From assembly GCA_903813345.2 (NCBI GenBank), contig CAIIXF020000006.1, positions 26,545,936 through 26,605,935 on the forward strand: DNA of 60,000 bases, given 5' to 3'. Of the stretch, positions 11,425 through 31,480 are shown piece by piece; position 1 is the first letter of the stretch; each line of letters starts with the position of its first letter. The translations under genes and the position numbers were made by a program. Source of the stretch: Owenia fusiformis (taxonomy: Eukaryota > Annelida > Polychaeta > Sabellida > Oweniidae). Under the pieces are notes generated by a model that was given only the letters and a program-made list of their open reading frames with translations, ran no database searches and was not told the DNA's origin.

Positions 11425-14400
11425 TTCGCTATACTACTTCTTGCCCGGGACTTCTTGCTGAATCTTATACAAATTTTGTTGTCAGATCACAAGTCATTCG
11501 TACTGAATTGTCATACTGTAAGTCCATCCAATACTTTTGAAATAAGTGATAAGGACAAACCCCAGAATGTCTCAGAGTCAACGTTCTTAAAAAGTTAAAA
11601 GGTCTATTCGCGAAGATTTATGGGCGTGTATATTCATATCTAGTTCATATTTTTGCGTCTAACTGAAATAAATTAGATATTTGCATTGATGGATAATTAA
11701 AATATCACATGTCAAAATATCTGATTCTCTAGGTTAGGCTAATTGCAAAAACGAGACTAAATATGACGAAGCGGTTTACTTAATCAATGCACGTAAGCTA
11801 GGCTTTTTATAAATTATTTTTAAAACACCACAATCTGCAAGTGAAGGTCCCAATACTTGAGAAAACGAATTCGTAGAAATGTTTAATTTTATATCAGTGG
11901 AATCTGTCACGTAGGGTCAGAAATTGCGAGTCGTGGTCGTAAATATCTATAGATGGATGCAATATTTCGCCGATAAAAGGGCGCAGGTGACTCTTCCGAC
12001 CCATCCACCCATGCAAATTGTACAAAATCCCAAGATGACCAGACAATGCCATCGGGAGCTGTAAGATAATCGTTCGATGACCGTATGGGTCACGGTCAGG
12101 TAGGTAACGATGAGTTTGGTTGAAAAAAAAATCGGCAAGACATCGGCAACTTTTATCTCCGATATCGACCGGCGCACGTACAATTCACGGGCTTGCCGGT
12201 CGATTTTGAACAAAATACTCATCGACCGGGCGCCGTCGTGAAAATCCGGGAGAAAATGTGACCAAGGCATTATGTGAGCTACAGCTAGGCATTAGCAGTT
12301 CAGTACAAGGGTACTCAACCACAAGTAGCGCCTTAGTTTGCTCAATTGATCTCAGTGATAATAAAGGGTATCATTTTTAATACACCACGGTCATCAAAAT
12401 ATTGTTTTTGGCTATTGGGAGCAAGTGTTAAAAGATTTGTGGGTTAGAGTCCGAGGTCGAAAATCACACGAGGTGAGTTACTTAATAGTAATTATTCTAA
12501 TCTGAAGCGGTGGCGGCTCCTGTACACCCACGCTAAATAATTTTTATTCACACATAGCTTGCCTCAGACATGTCACGTAGCTGGGCAAGGTGTGTCAAAA
12601 TTCGACCAAACGAAACACTGTATTTTATTATGCATATAACATTAAATAATTGTGGACGATTTCATGTACAAGTGTGTTGTTTATACAGTATCACATAAAA
12701 GAAAGACATTTTGCAAGGAACCCTTTCTGCAAAGGTTTACAAGATCAAAACTAACATTCAATTTATATTCATCAAGGTTATAGATGATTGTTCCGACTGT
12801 TCTAACTTCATATATTCAGATTTTCTTTCAATTTGACGAGTTCTTATAATTACTGATATAGAACTTTCGATCCCCTACTTTTGTAACGCCTCCATTTTGA
12901 TTTGTAACAGTCTGATTTTTGGTTCAATTTACAAGAGTGTGTTATACCCCCATCCCACAGGACACATCCCAATTTAGTCAGTTGCAAAATCCTTGCAATT
13001 TTGATTTTATTCAGGACGAAAACATAAGATTTATTTTTAGAACTGTAACGAAAAATGGCTAAAAGTATAAGGTGCACTCAGAGTGGAACTAATGATGGAA
13101 GAATTGAAATCTGCTAAAATAGTAATTAATAAAGAAAATTATAAATTATTTTTTTTTAGAAACATGAGATTTTGTTTATTTCTTTTAACTAGCTTTTAAT
13201 TTTATGATTTATATATTTCTCCCTGGATTATGTATCAAACATCTCATGGGTTTATCGAATCTTTTTAAAAATCTAAATACGAAATATCTGAACTTATCGA
13301 ATCAAAATACAGAAATCCCGAGGATCAATACAACTATAGAGAAAAGATGAATACTAGTGATAACGAAAGAGTTGATGGTTTTAAAAAAGATGTTTTAGAG
13401 ACACGTGACTTTGTCTAGAACTTTAACTTACCAATTGTTCCATTTCACCCTTATTAGTATTATAAGTTGTAAAACCATGTTTAAGTCTGTTCATAAAAAG
13501 GTTTCCGGTTCATATAATACTAAAAATGAAGAAATCAATTCATGACAAACAATGTTTGAAATGGATGAATTCCAGGTGAACCCATAGAGAACGCATACTG
13601 TTTCAAATTGATGGACATAATAACAATTAGCCACGAAAACCTTTTCTTAGTCTCAACGGTCTTATTTTAATATGTTAAATATCAAATATTATGAAATAAG
13701 TATAATTTTGAGTTTTATTTTCCTTCGTCACCGATAAACCTTATTAATGTCGGGAATATCTACCTCATGATATTTACAGCAGTCGTGATCTGTATGCGCA
13801 CCGACGATCTGGTAGAATCGAATTTCACGTGTGGCTCATTGATCCCGTATATGCCAAAAGTTGTGGTTTGCTTAGTTAGGTATCTTCCTGATATCAAATG
13901 ATTGATATTTTCTCTAATATGTTGGTGTTCGTGTCTTCTCTATCTAAAACGTTTACATTGTCCCAACGATGACGTGATTATCTTTACTTGGTCAGTATTC
14001 TACTAAAGGCGGGTATAGGTACGTGCGATTTGTAAGGAAGTTGAAAACGTAAAGGAGGAAATTATCAGAAAAGAAAACGGGCCAGGCTTGTCTGTTTTAC
14101 GATTGGTTAACGCAAAGTGAAAATATATCTCTAGCAATAGCATTATCATGATATCATTTTGAATGAATCCTTTACCAGAGAGGGGCTGGGGGTACGACAA
14201 ATAGCGAAATCTCAAGAAAGGCTGCGAATTAGGCTTCTCTTGAAAGACTTAGATAATAGTTACAATACATAAATGAAGCTTAACGCACCATCGTAGATAA
14301 ATAAGAAATCGTTTTTCTTCGCACAACATCAAAAACTAAGGTCATGCGATAACTATCCCCTCCCTCGTGGATTTTAACATTAGTATTAACCTAAATTCCA

Positions 14401-14688
14401 TGAAAGAACTCACAATTCTTTGATTTTGATGAATGGTCTCTTCATCTTTTAAATACGATTTTGTTGTGCAATATCACATATGTTATGGAAATAATTCTGT
14501 ATAAATTCTAGAATTTAGCTGACATTTCCTTTTGTTTCATTTGAACAAGCAAATTTGAATTGAAACAGTGGTTTCTCAGCGGAACCTAGTCTTGCACTAT
14601 CTTAGGCTTTAAGTATGAATGTATTGTATAGGCGCATATAGAATACATTCTCAATTGTACTTCTTCAAAAATAATTACAAGTGCATCA
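11425..14688. other. No recognised gene
   Basis: This is intergenic sequence. A slightly GC-richer island near 11940-12260 is open for 107 codons on the minus strand, but the translation matches nothing I recognise. No repeat structure was noticed by eye. Confidence 0.35.
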
Positions 14689-14690
14689 TA

Positions 14691-16654
14691 GTACCCCACA
14701 CACTAATTAGTCACAAACTTTTAAACTTGTTTTCAACATTTTCCCTTTATTCAATCACCATGGAATTTTTCACAGCTAAATTAGAAACAATTTCCAACAC
14801 TCAATTTTTTTTTGATTTGTCTAACTATGCCAGGTGTTCATTTTGCAGAGAAGTGAAGTTGTTACATTGTTTCGCATTTTTTCACATTTTGTTGCTATTT
14901 TGTAGCAAAATTGACCTTTTGCTGCTCATTGTGAATTTGTTTACCATGCAGATTACAGAATTGTAGTTCAAGTTGAGATATCAAAATGAAGGGGGTTAAA
15001 GGTTTTCTCCCAGGACAACTTAATCCATCTAGTATATATTTTAAATCTTACAGAGAAGCTACATCTATGTACAAAAGCCCTACCGTTTCATCAAGAGCAT
15101 ACACACCACGGAGGAGAAGTGACATACTTCAACAAATTTCCCAAGGGAAAAAGATCTCCGAAGTTGCTGCAAATCATGGGGTTACAACAAGGACTGTACG
15201 ACGTGTTGCGAGTCATGTAGAACCCAAAAGTCGTGGCCGCAAGTTTATAATACCCCCTGACTCTGATCTAGAGGATATTCTGTTCGACATCACAGACAAT
15301 GAGCAGTTTTCAAGAATATCGGAAGTAAATGAAAAGTGTTTTACAGAGACTGGATCTCAGTCAGTGATGAAACCCTATAACGATACTTGTATAGGAGGAA
15401 TGGTGGTGCTTTTAAAATGGTAGCACCAGACAAGTCTAGTGATGATGTGAATCTTGATAAAATTTATGACATGCATTACGGATTCATCGAAGGATTCAAT
15501 AATGCTCTTGATCTGGGACTAACACTCGATGATGTGATTTATCAAGACGAATTCCCCATATTTGAAAACTCATTGCCTTCCTTAGGACGCACACGCAAAG
15601 GTACCAAGTTATACGCCCGCTCAGCATACCGTCCTGCTCGTTATACATGCTTAAGCTGTAATATCACAGTCGCAGTTTGTGAAGGTATCTCTCACAAAGA
15701 GGAATGCAGATGACTCCGTGGTCAAGAAGTTTGCAATTGCATCTGAAGCCAGGAATCGATATCTTGGTGGTCCAGGACTTCACCGGCTTTTACCTAGGGG
15801 GTCAACCCTAGTTTGGGATAGATTAGGACGCTCAGGGAGGGCCCTGAATCCATGCAAACAGCATTACAATCCTGAAGTCAGGGTAAAATTAGAAGAAAAT
15901 GGTGTAAACGTAGTGATGCTACCTCCAAAGGGCCATCTTCTTAATCCTTGTGAGCTCTTCAACAATAGCATCCAACAAAAAGTATCACGGTGGCATCCCC
16001 CTGGCAACCCCTGTGATGAATATGGCCACTCAATTGTAGGCCCCCGATCGTTTGAGGAATGTTTACTTGCTCTCAATGACGCGCTGTTTGAAATGAGAAA
16101 CAACCCTCATGCCTTTAAGGAATTCTACAAAAAGAGAGCTACTGGTAAAGATTTCTATAGACGCGTTGCAGGAAGTAAAGTGGCAAGACGGGTGAAAAAC
16201 AGGAGAAACAGAGCCAAAGATGCCCGCCATGTATTCCAGTGGCCCGGAAAGCGCCTATATGAATCTACACAAAGACATGAACCACTGTCTTCATAATGCT
16301 ATTCACCAGTTATTAAAAATTTGAAATACATATGACAGTATGTAATGTATGACAGTATAGAAAACTACTTAAAAAGTTGTTGATGTTAAAGTTTATCCAA
16401 GTGTTTCAATTTGTACATCTCAAAGAATTAAGCCAAATATACATAAATATAGCATAAAATGTGAAAAAATGCGAAATTGGTGCTTCATCTTAAATGACTG
16501 TAAAAATTTGAAAATTAAAATTCAAGCAAATCAAAAAAATCTGAGTGTTGGAAAGTGTTTATAGTTTGTCCATGTGAAATTTCATCATGATTCAATAAAG
16601 GGAAAGTGTTCAAAACAAGTTTTAAAGTTTGTGACTAATTAGTGTGTGGGGTAC
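14691..16654 (+). mobile_element. Tc1/mariner-superfamily transposon with ~200-bp TIRs and TA target site
   Basis: GTACCCCACACACTAATTAG at 14691 is exactly mirrored at the right end (ending at 16654). Similarity between the ends continues imperfectly for about 200 bp. A TA dinucleotide lies just outside each end (14689-14690 and 16655-16656), the hallmark of Tc1/mariner insertion. The 1,964-bp element encloses a transposase reading frame broken by two frameshifts, so this copy is complete in structure but probably inactive. Confidence 0.85.
14986..16296 (+). pseudogene. Tc1/mariner-like transposase, broken by two frameshifts
   Basis: Three overlapping reading frames (14986-15423, 15387-15713 and 15679-16296) together cover one transposase. 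The first carries a helix-turn-helix of the IS630/Tc1 type (RRSDILQQISQGKKISEVAA, then TTRTVRRV). The second carries the likely first catalytic Asp in IYQDEFP. The third carries a likely second Asp in LVWDRLG and the Glu in LPPKGHLLNPCELF, the position of the usual NPxE motif. The reading frame must change near 15387-15420 and again near 15680-15713, so no full-length protein is made. There are 44 residues between the second Asp and the Glu, more than in the Tc1 and mariner groups (34) known to me. The element's TIRs and TA target sites support the assignment. Confidence 0.75.
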
Positions 16655-16656
16655 TA

Positions 16657-17552
16657 TGTAAAGTAAATAGTGAAGTTATTTGTTAATTTATTTTCAACTT
16701 TGGACTGAACAGTTGCATGTAGCAGAATATATACACAATACTTTTGTATTTAGAATGAGAATACAAATGATAATAAATAGTAGGCCCAGTCGGGAGAGAA
16801 CTTAAATCCCAAATCTGTATATTTACTCTCATTTCTTCACTTTGAAGAGTTAAGTCACCATATTTTGCATACATATTCCCTGGAGAAATCCTAACATAGA
16901 ATTTACTTGGTTTTAATTATAATTTATTTGGGGAAACATTTGATTCCGGTGCTTATTTTTCCATTTTTAGTCGTTTGGCCTTGGTACCATCCTGACGTCA
17001 CAATATAGAATCTGACATTATATATGCACCATTCATTTAATTACGGTAACTGGTAACACACCAAAATCTCATATAATACAGGCATCTTCGGGGGTCGTTT
17101 TTTGACCCCGTTTTATTTCAAATATCATGTTTCTACATACCATTTTTCTCGGAAATGTCTCAATTACTAAAAACAGTTTCGCTTGTGCTGAAGAAGAAAA
17201 CAGAAATTATTAGCTTAACATTCTGTGAAAAAATGAGCCAGGTTCATTACAAAATCAGCTAGAGCACTTTTGATCTTATTTAATGATCAATACTGTACAA
17301 GAAAACACGTTACTTTTTCTTATCCTATTTTAGTCTTAGTATTGTAAGATAATTATAATCTGATCAACCAGTTTTTTAAAACACTCATATACTAAAATGA
17401 TTCCCAATGTTTTGTAAAAATGTGTAAATAGAATCTACTAATAAGCCAAGGCCCTATTCTTCATCCTTTACTAAAAATCTATCCATTATCATCAAACGCA
17501 TACTATTACTCGCACTCAAACCTAAATATCACAGTATTTGTGTGCCGTATTT
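16657..17552. other. No recognised gene
   Basis: This is AT-rich spacer. A small potential hairpin, GGGGTC...GACCCC, lies at about 17092-17106. Nothing else was recognised. Confidence 0.35.
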
Positions 17553-18741
17553 ATCCCAACGAACGAAGTTCGGTAGGGATATAGTGAAGCCCTCCGTCCG
17601 TCAGTCCGTCAGTCAATCCGTCAGTCAGTCCGTCAGTCCGTCCGTCCGTCCGGAAGATAACTCAAATACGGGTTGACGGATTTTCTTCATATTTAGTGGA
17701 AAGATGTATATTGGTGAATAGTTGTACGCAAAAAAACCCATAAATTTTTCATTTCTAAACCAAAGTAATTAATATTATTGTTTGAAATTTTGGTAGTATA
17801 TTCGCAACATCTATCTATTTCACATATATTCCGTGTTTTTCATCCTGACCCCCAGGGGCCGTGTATGGGGGGTCAGGAAAACAGTAATTTTCGCTAATTT
17901 TTAGATCTTTCTGAAGTATAGCTTTATTATACTCAAATGAAAGGCAATCAAGAGTAGATTGCAAATATTGTATCTTTTTTCTGATTCGAGCCTCGTAAAA
18001 TTCAAAATGGCCGTCTAATGTACGATTTCGCAATAATTTTTCGATCCCTTCCAAATCCAGAAATTACCAGACACTTTCTTTATCAGGGGAGCTGTCAACA
18101 CATCTGATAAGAAGTGTTCTATGCAGCTCTAGTGAAACTTGATGCTATGTTTTGGCAATACAAGATGCAGCCTACTTGTAAATAAAATACAGTTATCCAT
18201 GTACGTAATATATGGTTCAACAAAAAACAACAACTAAAAAACAACAACTAAATATGAGAAACTAATGTGGTATATGCCATGTTTATGTGTCTGATCATAT
18301 AATCTTGAAATTATCCATCAATTTCTTAAGAAATTGGCGAAATTAAGGAAACCAGAAAACACATTTGATGAAAGGGCGGTGTTTATAGCCTGTATGAAAT
18401 GCCCCTGCATTAACGCTCATATATATGAGTTTTAAACATAAATTTAGTAGACTAAAGTGTTGATGCGAAATCTCAGTAATAGTACCAGTTAGGAGATAAG
18501 GTGATGTCCGATTTAACATTACGATTGCTGGATATGAAAGTATAGCTATATTATACTCAAATTGAAGGAATTTTGGAGTAGATCACAATTATGGTATTAT
18601 TCTTCAGATTTGTACCTCAGAAAATTCAAAATGGCTGCTTTGCAGGAATTCGCAATTCTAAAATCTAAATTTTTCAATTTTAACCAAAGTAATGAGTATA
18701 ATTGATTGGAATTCGGTAATTGATATTTTGTTCGTTGGGAT
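17553..18741. mobile_element. Probable non-autonomous repeat element with CCGTC-type simple repeat
   Basis: ATCCCAACGAAC at 17553-17564 is matched inverted by GTTCGTTGGGAT at 18730-18741. Just inside the left end is a (CCGT/CAGT)n tract at about 17592-17652. The element contains an internal direct duplication: about 130 bp around GAAGTATAGCTTTATTATAC (near 17911) recurs near 18535, both ending in AAAATTCAAAATGGC. A hairpin CCTGACCCCC/GGGGGGTCAGG lies at about 17844-17878. No coding capacity was found. The borders are inferred only from the 12-bp inverted ends. Confidence 0.5.
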
Positions 18742-18893
18742 TTGCTACTCCGCGGAGTTGCCATTGTCTAGTTAAGATAATATATCATATGCACTAATCT
18801 GCTAAAAGGATGAGGGGGATACTTATGATCACCTGATCTGGGGGCGAGAACTGTAATTCTTGAAACGAGTGGTCTTAGAGACCAGTCGACCAA

Positions 18894-26032
<7,139 letters not shown>

Positions 26033-26857
26033 GATGTTTGAATTCTGCTCTTTCTATTTATTGCTTTATGGAGTTGCTTTATGGAGTTATCCGACCCCCG
26101 GGATATCACTATTGCCAGATCCTGACTTTGTTATACGGCTGCACCTTCTTGATACCAAAGATTGAATAATCCTTGAATGTCATATAAGCAGGAAACTATA
26201 ATCAGTATTGATTTTTGATAAAAATGTACACCTTATTTGGAACTGTGTCATTAGCTCCAACGTGGAACTTGACAAGATGTTGAAGATCCATATCAGGTTA
26301 TAGTTCTACACAGAACGAAATAAATTATGTGACAGTATAATAACATTTTACAGTATACCATTTTCAATATGACATGAGCGAACAGCTCATTTGAAACCTT
26401 GTCATAAAGTTCCACCGTGGAACTGTTGTGTACGTAATTGTTATAGCGATACTTCCACTGAACGAAAAGGGTTTCATCACGCGTGGTTTTGTACGAGATT
26501 CAATATGGCCGCAAAGTTCTAAAAAGTTCTGTTAAAAGTTTTCATAGCTCTATTTTGGTGTTTTACAGTAAAGTAAGACATACTTTATATTTGTGATGAT
26601 ATTTTGTTAAAGCTTATATATTTTAAAAATCATTAAGTCAGCATGAATATTTACATTTGGGTAAATAAGGTATTAATTGGAAAAATAACTATACTTTTCT
26701 AAAATGTTAAACCCGGAAGTGCAACAAAAGTTACAGGACTTGGTTGCTCATGTTCTTTCTGTTTTATTTAGATCAATTCATGGTGATGCTTCACTCCTCT
26801 ATTCTCTAAGTGCTTGATCAAGTGCAAGCTTTGGACCATGATTGACGTTCTGATATC
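26033..26857. promoter_or_regulatory. Shared intergenic region between divergent ARF and TNNI3K starts
   Basis: The start codons of the ARF-type gene (minus strand, 26032) and the TNNI3K-type gene (plus strand, 26858) are 825 bp apart and face away from each other, so this region must hold both promoters unless upstream non-coding exons exist. Two similar words, CCAACGTGGAACTTG and CCACCGTGGAACTG, lie near 26258 and 26413. No TATA box could be assigned with confidence. Confidence 0.5.
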
Positions 26858-29800
26858 ATGGGTAACTACAAATCAAGGCCAACAATCTCATGTGCAGGTA
26901 CCAAACAATTTACAGTTTATATGTAAACGATTTCAACATGTGATCTTTGCATACTGCTCTACTATATCTAAGCTACAGAATAGGAATGCAGTTGTAATAA
27001 TTTACTACACTCATTACTCATTCCTGTTATATAAATTACCCTTTTAAGAAATAACATTTTCATCATCATCACAATACACAACAGCTCGCCATAATATTGC
27101 ATGATTGCATTTTTCAGAAAACATTCTGCATGATTTACTTTATTACACTCATGTAAGCTCATGCAGTCGGACAGTCCAACCCAAGTATTCTTCATCCATG
27201 TACTGTACAAAGACTGATTATTTTGTGTTATTGTTTTACAGTAAAAAGTTTGTCATTTTTCAGATGAGTTGAAAAATAAGATAAGTGAAAGCTATGCTGT
27301 ATTGCGGTCCAAACTCATAGAAGATTTACGGACAAGAGATGTAGAATGGACTGATTTCCAACAAGCTTGTAGGTAAGCCTAGCCTCTTCAGATGTTCACA
27401 TAGATAAGAAATAAACATAGAATAATATTATCATAGATTGTGATTCAACGACCAACAAATTATCACAATGTGAGCACATTTTAAATTCGAATGCAAGTAA
27501 GGCTAGGAAGTTAGATGTGCCACACAAAACGCTTGATTAAGTGGCATTTTAAAGGATAAGGCTAAAATTGAACTAGTGTGTAAGTCATTCTGACATTTCA
27601 GATCCTTATAAGAGAGTTTTTGCATAATATATGTATTACATTTATCAGATATTTAAGTACTGTAAATGACACTCGATAGCATATCTAGTAGTTCACAATC
27701 TACCTATATTTTTCGATATTTTCAATCCACTTCCTACGGAGAAAATAATTTATGATTGGATGATTGGAACATATATATTTTTGTTTTCAATTAGCCGTAG
27801 TGATGTCCTGAAGGTTGTAGAGCTTGCAAGTAGTGATAATGTAAATGATAAAGATCATGCTGGGCTAACTCCTCTGCATCTTTGCTGCATAACTGGAGGT
27901 AAGCACAGCCCTAATACTTTTGTGAATAAATTGAATTGAAATTAAATGGAGTTTCATAAATCCCATTTTGGCATATCTTTTTACAACACCCATACTAAAT
28001 TGCAAACATTTAATATCCTCTCAGATTCTTTCTAGAGGCAAAATATCGTTCGTAGAAGCTAAAAGCTACTATACACCTATATTGTACAGATTAATTCACA
28101 TGATGTATCATCCATTGGGTAATTACATTTCTCAATTTTAATCACAAATACAGATTATGAGGTATTTAGAGACTGCATGAATCTCAAATAGCTACAAAAT
28201 GGAGATCATACAACATTATTATTTACACAAATCCATAATAAGAACTTTTGTCTGAACGTTATTCCTGTATTTCCTATAGGATCTAAAGATCATGTAAGAT
28301 GTTTACTACAGAAAGGTGGGGATGCCAATACCCTTAGTCGCAATGGCTTCTCTCCTTTGCACATTGCTTGTTATAAGGTTAGTATGCTGTATTTCTTGGA
28401 AGAGTTTCCATGGTAATTGGGGGTCTGACAAACTATACTTTAAATATGCGAGCAATTCAGTTTATCATAAATCAGGGAGTTGGCTAATCTTTTTCTTCTT
28501 TGGAAAAATAAGAAAATGTTATGAAACAGAACCCTATAGTCAAATTCCCAGGTTTTTAACAATTTTAAGTAAATACTCACTGTATAAAAAGAACTCTTAA
28601 CATGTTTAATCACTAGATTACCCTGGATGCACCCGGCTAACAATAATGGTTGTACTTGAATAATTTCAGGGTGATGTAGAGTTAATTTGTGCCTTGCTTG
28701 ATGGAGGTGGCAATGTGCAACATTTTGGTTACCATGAAGTAGCAGGTCTTCATATAGCCTCTATGTGTGGGCATGAAGAGGTAGTTATAAATAAATAAAG
28801 TCTAAAATGTATTCCTTTTATATAAAATCTGAGATTGAGTACCTGTGTCCTTAATACCAATTTCTGTACTGTAAATTATGATTTTTCTGGAAAGTCCAAA
28901 ATAGTCTAGATTGAATGGGCTGAAATACATCTGCTTTATGGGCTGAAATACATCTGCTTTACAGTTGCTATGAGTTTTATTGTATTGGATTTTTTTGAAT
29001 TAGTGTAGATTAGTTGTTAATGTAATTGGCATAAAAAAGTTCTTTATCTTATGCTACATATACCACGTATATGTAAATATGAATGTATTCTTAGGGTGTT
29101 GAGCTGCTCATCTCTAGACAATCAGATGTTAATAGCCAAGATGTAGTCAAGTTCTCTCCACTTCATATTGCATGCTACTTTGGCCATGAAAAGGTGAGTT
29201 TGAAGCGATAAAAATATTGATTTGACATGCATGCTTATAAAATAATCAACAATTTCAATATTTCAATGTTGTTTAGCCTAAAGTTTGGCTTTTCCTTCCC
29301 CATATGAAGTACATAAAAACCTTTATCTATGAACACCTCTCTAATCTGAACGTCAAATTGAACATGTCCCATTTTTATTTGCAAACTACTGCTGCCAATT
29401 GTAATGTTAAGATACCTCAAACTCCAAACACCTACTTTATATCAAAACACCATTTGCTGTTTTGCTGGTCCAAGTGGCATTTGGATTAGATGGTTTTAAT
29501 GTGAACGAATTATTTGTTATAATTGCAGGTTGTGGAGACATTGATTAAAGATGGTGCTGAGATAGACCTGGCAGGCAGCGTCGATGACAAACCCCTACAT
29601 CTGTCTGCCTCTAAAGGTTACCTGAAGATAACTCAATTACTTGTGGAAGGGATAGGTGACAATAGAGCAGATGGTAAAAACAAATTGTATTTGAAATACA
29701 AATCTATATGCGTTTACATCGTGTCTATTATATTGGCCCTTGTAAATTGGAACACCCGGTACATAAATTCCGAATGAAAAAAACACGAACTTTGAGCTGA

Positions 29801-30189
29801 AAAACACCGAATATTTCTCACTCATAGACGGTATCATTATCATCATATTGAACTACTTGTCAATTTTCTTAATTGGAAAAGTTGTGTTTATTTCTGCTAG
29901 AAGTTGTGTCTCTACATAAAAGTATATTGAAAAATACACTAAGTACGAAAATAAGGAATGGAAAGGTTAAAAGTACAGACAGTGAACATTAGAATAATTA
30001 CACTGCACTGTACTTTTAGATATATCATTTTTGTCATTCTATTTTTGTAGTGAACTGTGTTGATAAGGAGCAGCATACACCTTTACACTTTGCTTGTAAG
30101 GGAGGCTACTTGGCAATAATAACCTACCTCCTACAACATGATGCAGACCATAGACTCACTAATATATATGGGGACACTCCATTGCATTT
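26858..30189 (+). CDS. TNNI3K: TNNI3K-like ankyrin-repeat kinase, coding exons 1-8
   Basis: The exons are 26858-26897, 27264-27372, 27795-27898, 28280-28377, 28670-28780, 29095-29193, 29529-29673 and 30051-30189. All have GT-AG borders and join in frame. The N-terminus MGNYKSRPTISCA followed by DELKNKISESYAV matches the start of vertebrate TNNI3K (cardiac troponin I-interacting kinase) from memory, which fixes the start codon. Gly2 with Ser6 also fits an N-myristoylation site (inference). After a helical leader come successive ankyrin repeats with the usual TPLHxAxxxG core: GLTPLHLCC, GFSPLHIACYKG, AGLHIASMCGH, FSPLHIACYFGH, DKPLHLSASKG, HTPLHFACKGG and GDTPLHL. Exon 8 ends inside the last of these (CATTT|GTAAGT), and this exon-intron junction is the template of the satellite that fills intron 8. 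Confidence 0.93.
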
Positions 30190-30504
30190 GTAAGTACTTG
30201 ACCATAGACTCGCTAATATATATGGGGACACTCCGTTGCATTTGTAAGAACTTGATCATAGACTCACTAATATATATGGGGACACTCTGTTGCATTTGTA
30301 AGTACTTGACCATAGACTCACTAATATATATGGGGACACTCCGTTGCATTTGTAAGTACTTGACCATAGACTCACTAATATATATGGGGACACTCCATTG
30401 CATTTGTAAGTACTTGACCATAGACTCACTTATATATATGGGGACACTCCATTGCATTTGTAAGTACTTGACCATAGACTCACTAATATATATGGGGACA
30501 CTCC
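30190..30504 (+). repeat. Exon-8-derived 54-bp satellite, block A (about 6 copies)
   Basis: Directly after the real 5' splice site, the 54-bp unit starts again. Each unit is GACCATAGACTCAC... through ...TTGCATTT (44 bases, identical to the end of exon 8 at 30146-30189) followed by GTAAGTACTT (the first 10 intron bases). Block A ends in mid-unit at GGGGACACTCC, where a retroelement fragment begins. Confidence 0.95.
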
Positions 30505-31480
30505 TTTAGTACACATTTTGAAGATCATCTTACACACATACAAGCTATAATGGAGAAACGGAGAAAACACAACCTTACAGTGAAACCATCAAAGTGTAAG
30601 TTTGGCTACAAAGAGATTGAATACCTTGGACACATAGTAGGAGATGGCAAAGTGAAACCAAGCAATTCTAAAATAGAAGCAATAGAGAAATTAGGAAAAC
30701 TAACTACCAAGAAGAAGCTGAGAACCTTCCTGGGGATGACTGGATATTACAGGAAATTTATCCCAGATTATGCTCACTTAGCTTTTCCATTGACAGAACT
30801 TACCAAGAAGAGTGTACCAACAAACTTACCATACAGTAAAGAAGTAGATGATGCTACAAAGAAGCTGAAAGAAGCACTGGCTACTGAACCAATTCTGAGA
30901 AGTCCAGATTTTGGCAGAATGTTCATCGTGATAACTGATGCCTCTGAAGTTGGAATCAGCGGTGTATTGAGTCAAATATTTGACAATGGTGAACACCCTG
31001 TCATGTATGCCAGTAGGAAACTGCTTCCACGAGAGAGAAACTATGCAGTTATAGAAAAAGAATGCTTAGCAATAGTTTGGTCAGTAGAACACATGAGATA
31101 TTACTTACTTGGTAAGCAATTTGAAATAGTCACTGACCATAACCCATTGAAATGGTTGAATGAAATGAAAAACACAAATCAAAGACTTAGTAGATGGATA
31201 CTCATTCTGCAGCAGTACAAATTTGAATTGAAACAAAGACCAGGAAAGTACAATGCAGCAGCTGATTGCCTATCCAGGCTATAACCTGAATGTATGATTA
31301 GTGAAATGATATTGACATTTAGAAGCTGAATTTGTAAATTGACGGAAAGAAGGAAGAAGTACTTCTGCATTTGGAAAATTCATCCAAATTAATTTTTAAT
31401 TTTATCGTTACAAGTAGCAGGATTTATGTTTTTAAAATGACAGCTTGTCTGAGTAACGACAAACTCAAGAAGGGGGGAGA
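30505..31480 (+). mobile_element. Ty3/gypsy RT C-terminus plus RNase H fragment
   Basis: An open frame runs from 30505 to the stop at 31284. It encodes the end of a reverse transcriptase (KCKFG...YLGHIV, then FLGMTGYYRKFIPDYA) and an RNase H domain (VITDASEVGISGVLSQ, EKECLAIVW, TDHNPLKWL), ending ...AADCLSRL. No integrase follows; only about 180 bp of non-coding sequence and a purine run (AGAAGGGGGGAGA) separate it from the LTR at 31481. The 5' part of the element is missing: the fragment starts abruptly within a satellite unit. Ending in RNase H fits a family with integrase placed before RT, as in Gmr1-like elements. Confidence 0.85.

Noticed and set aside
14619-14966. 115-codon plus-strand ORF
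   Set aside because: It lies mostly in the left terminal inverted repeat of the Tc1/mariner-type element.
26704-26814. Small ORF starting MLNPEVQQ considered as the first TNNI3K exon
   Set aside because: The MGNYKSRPTISCA exon at 26858-26897 matches the known N-terminus of the family, has a correct donor and the right phase for exon 2. The upstream ORF may be 5' UTR sequence.
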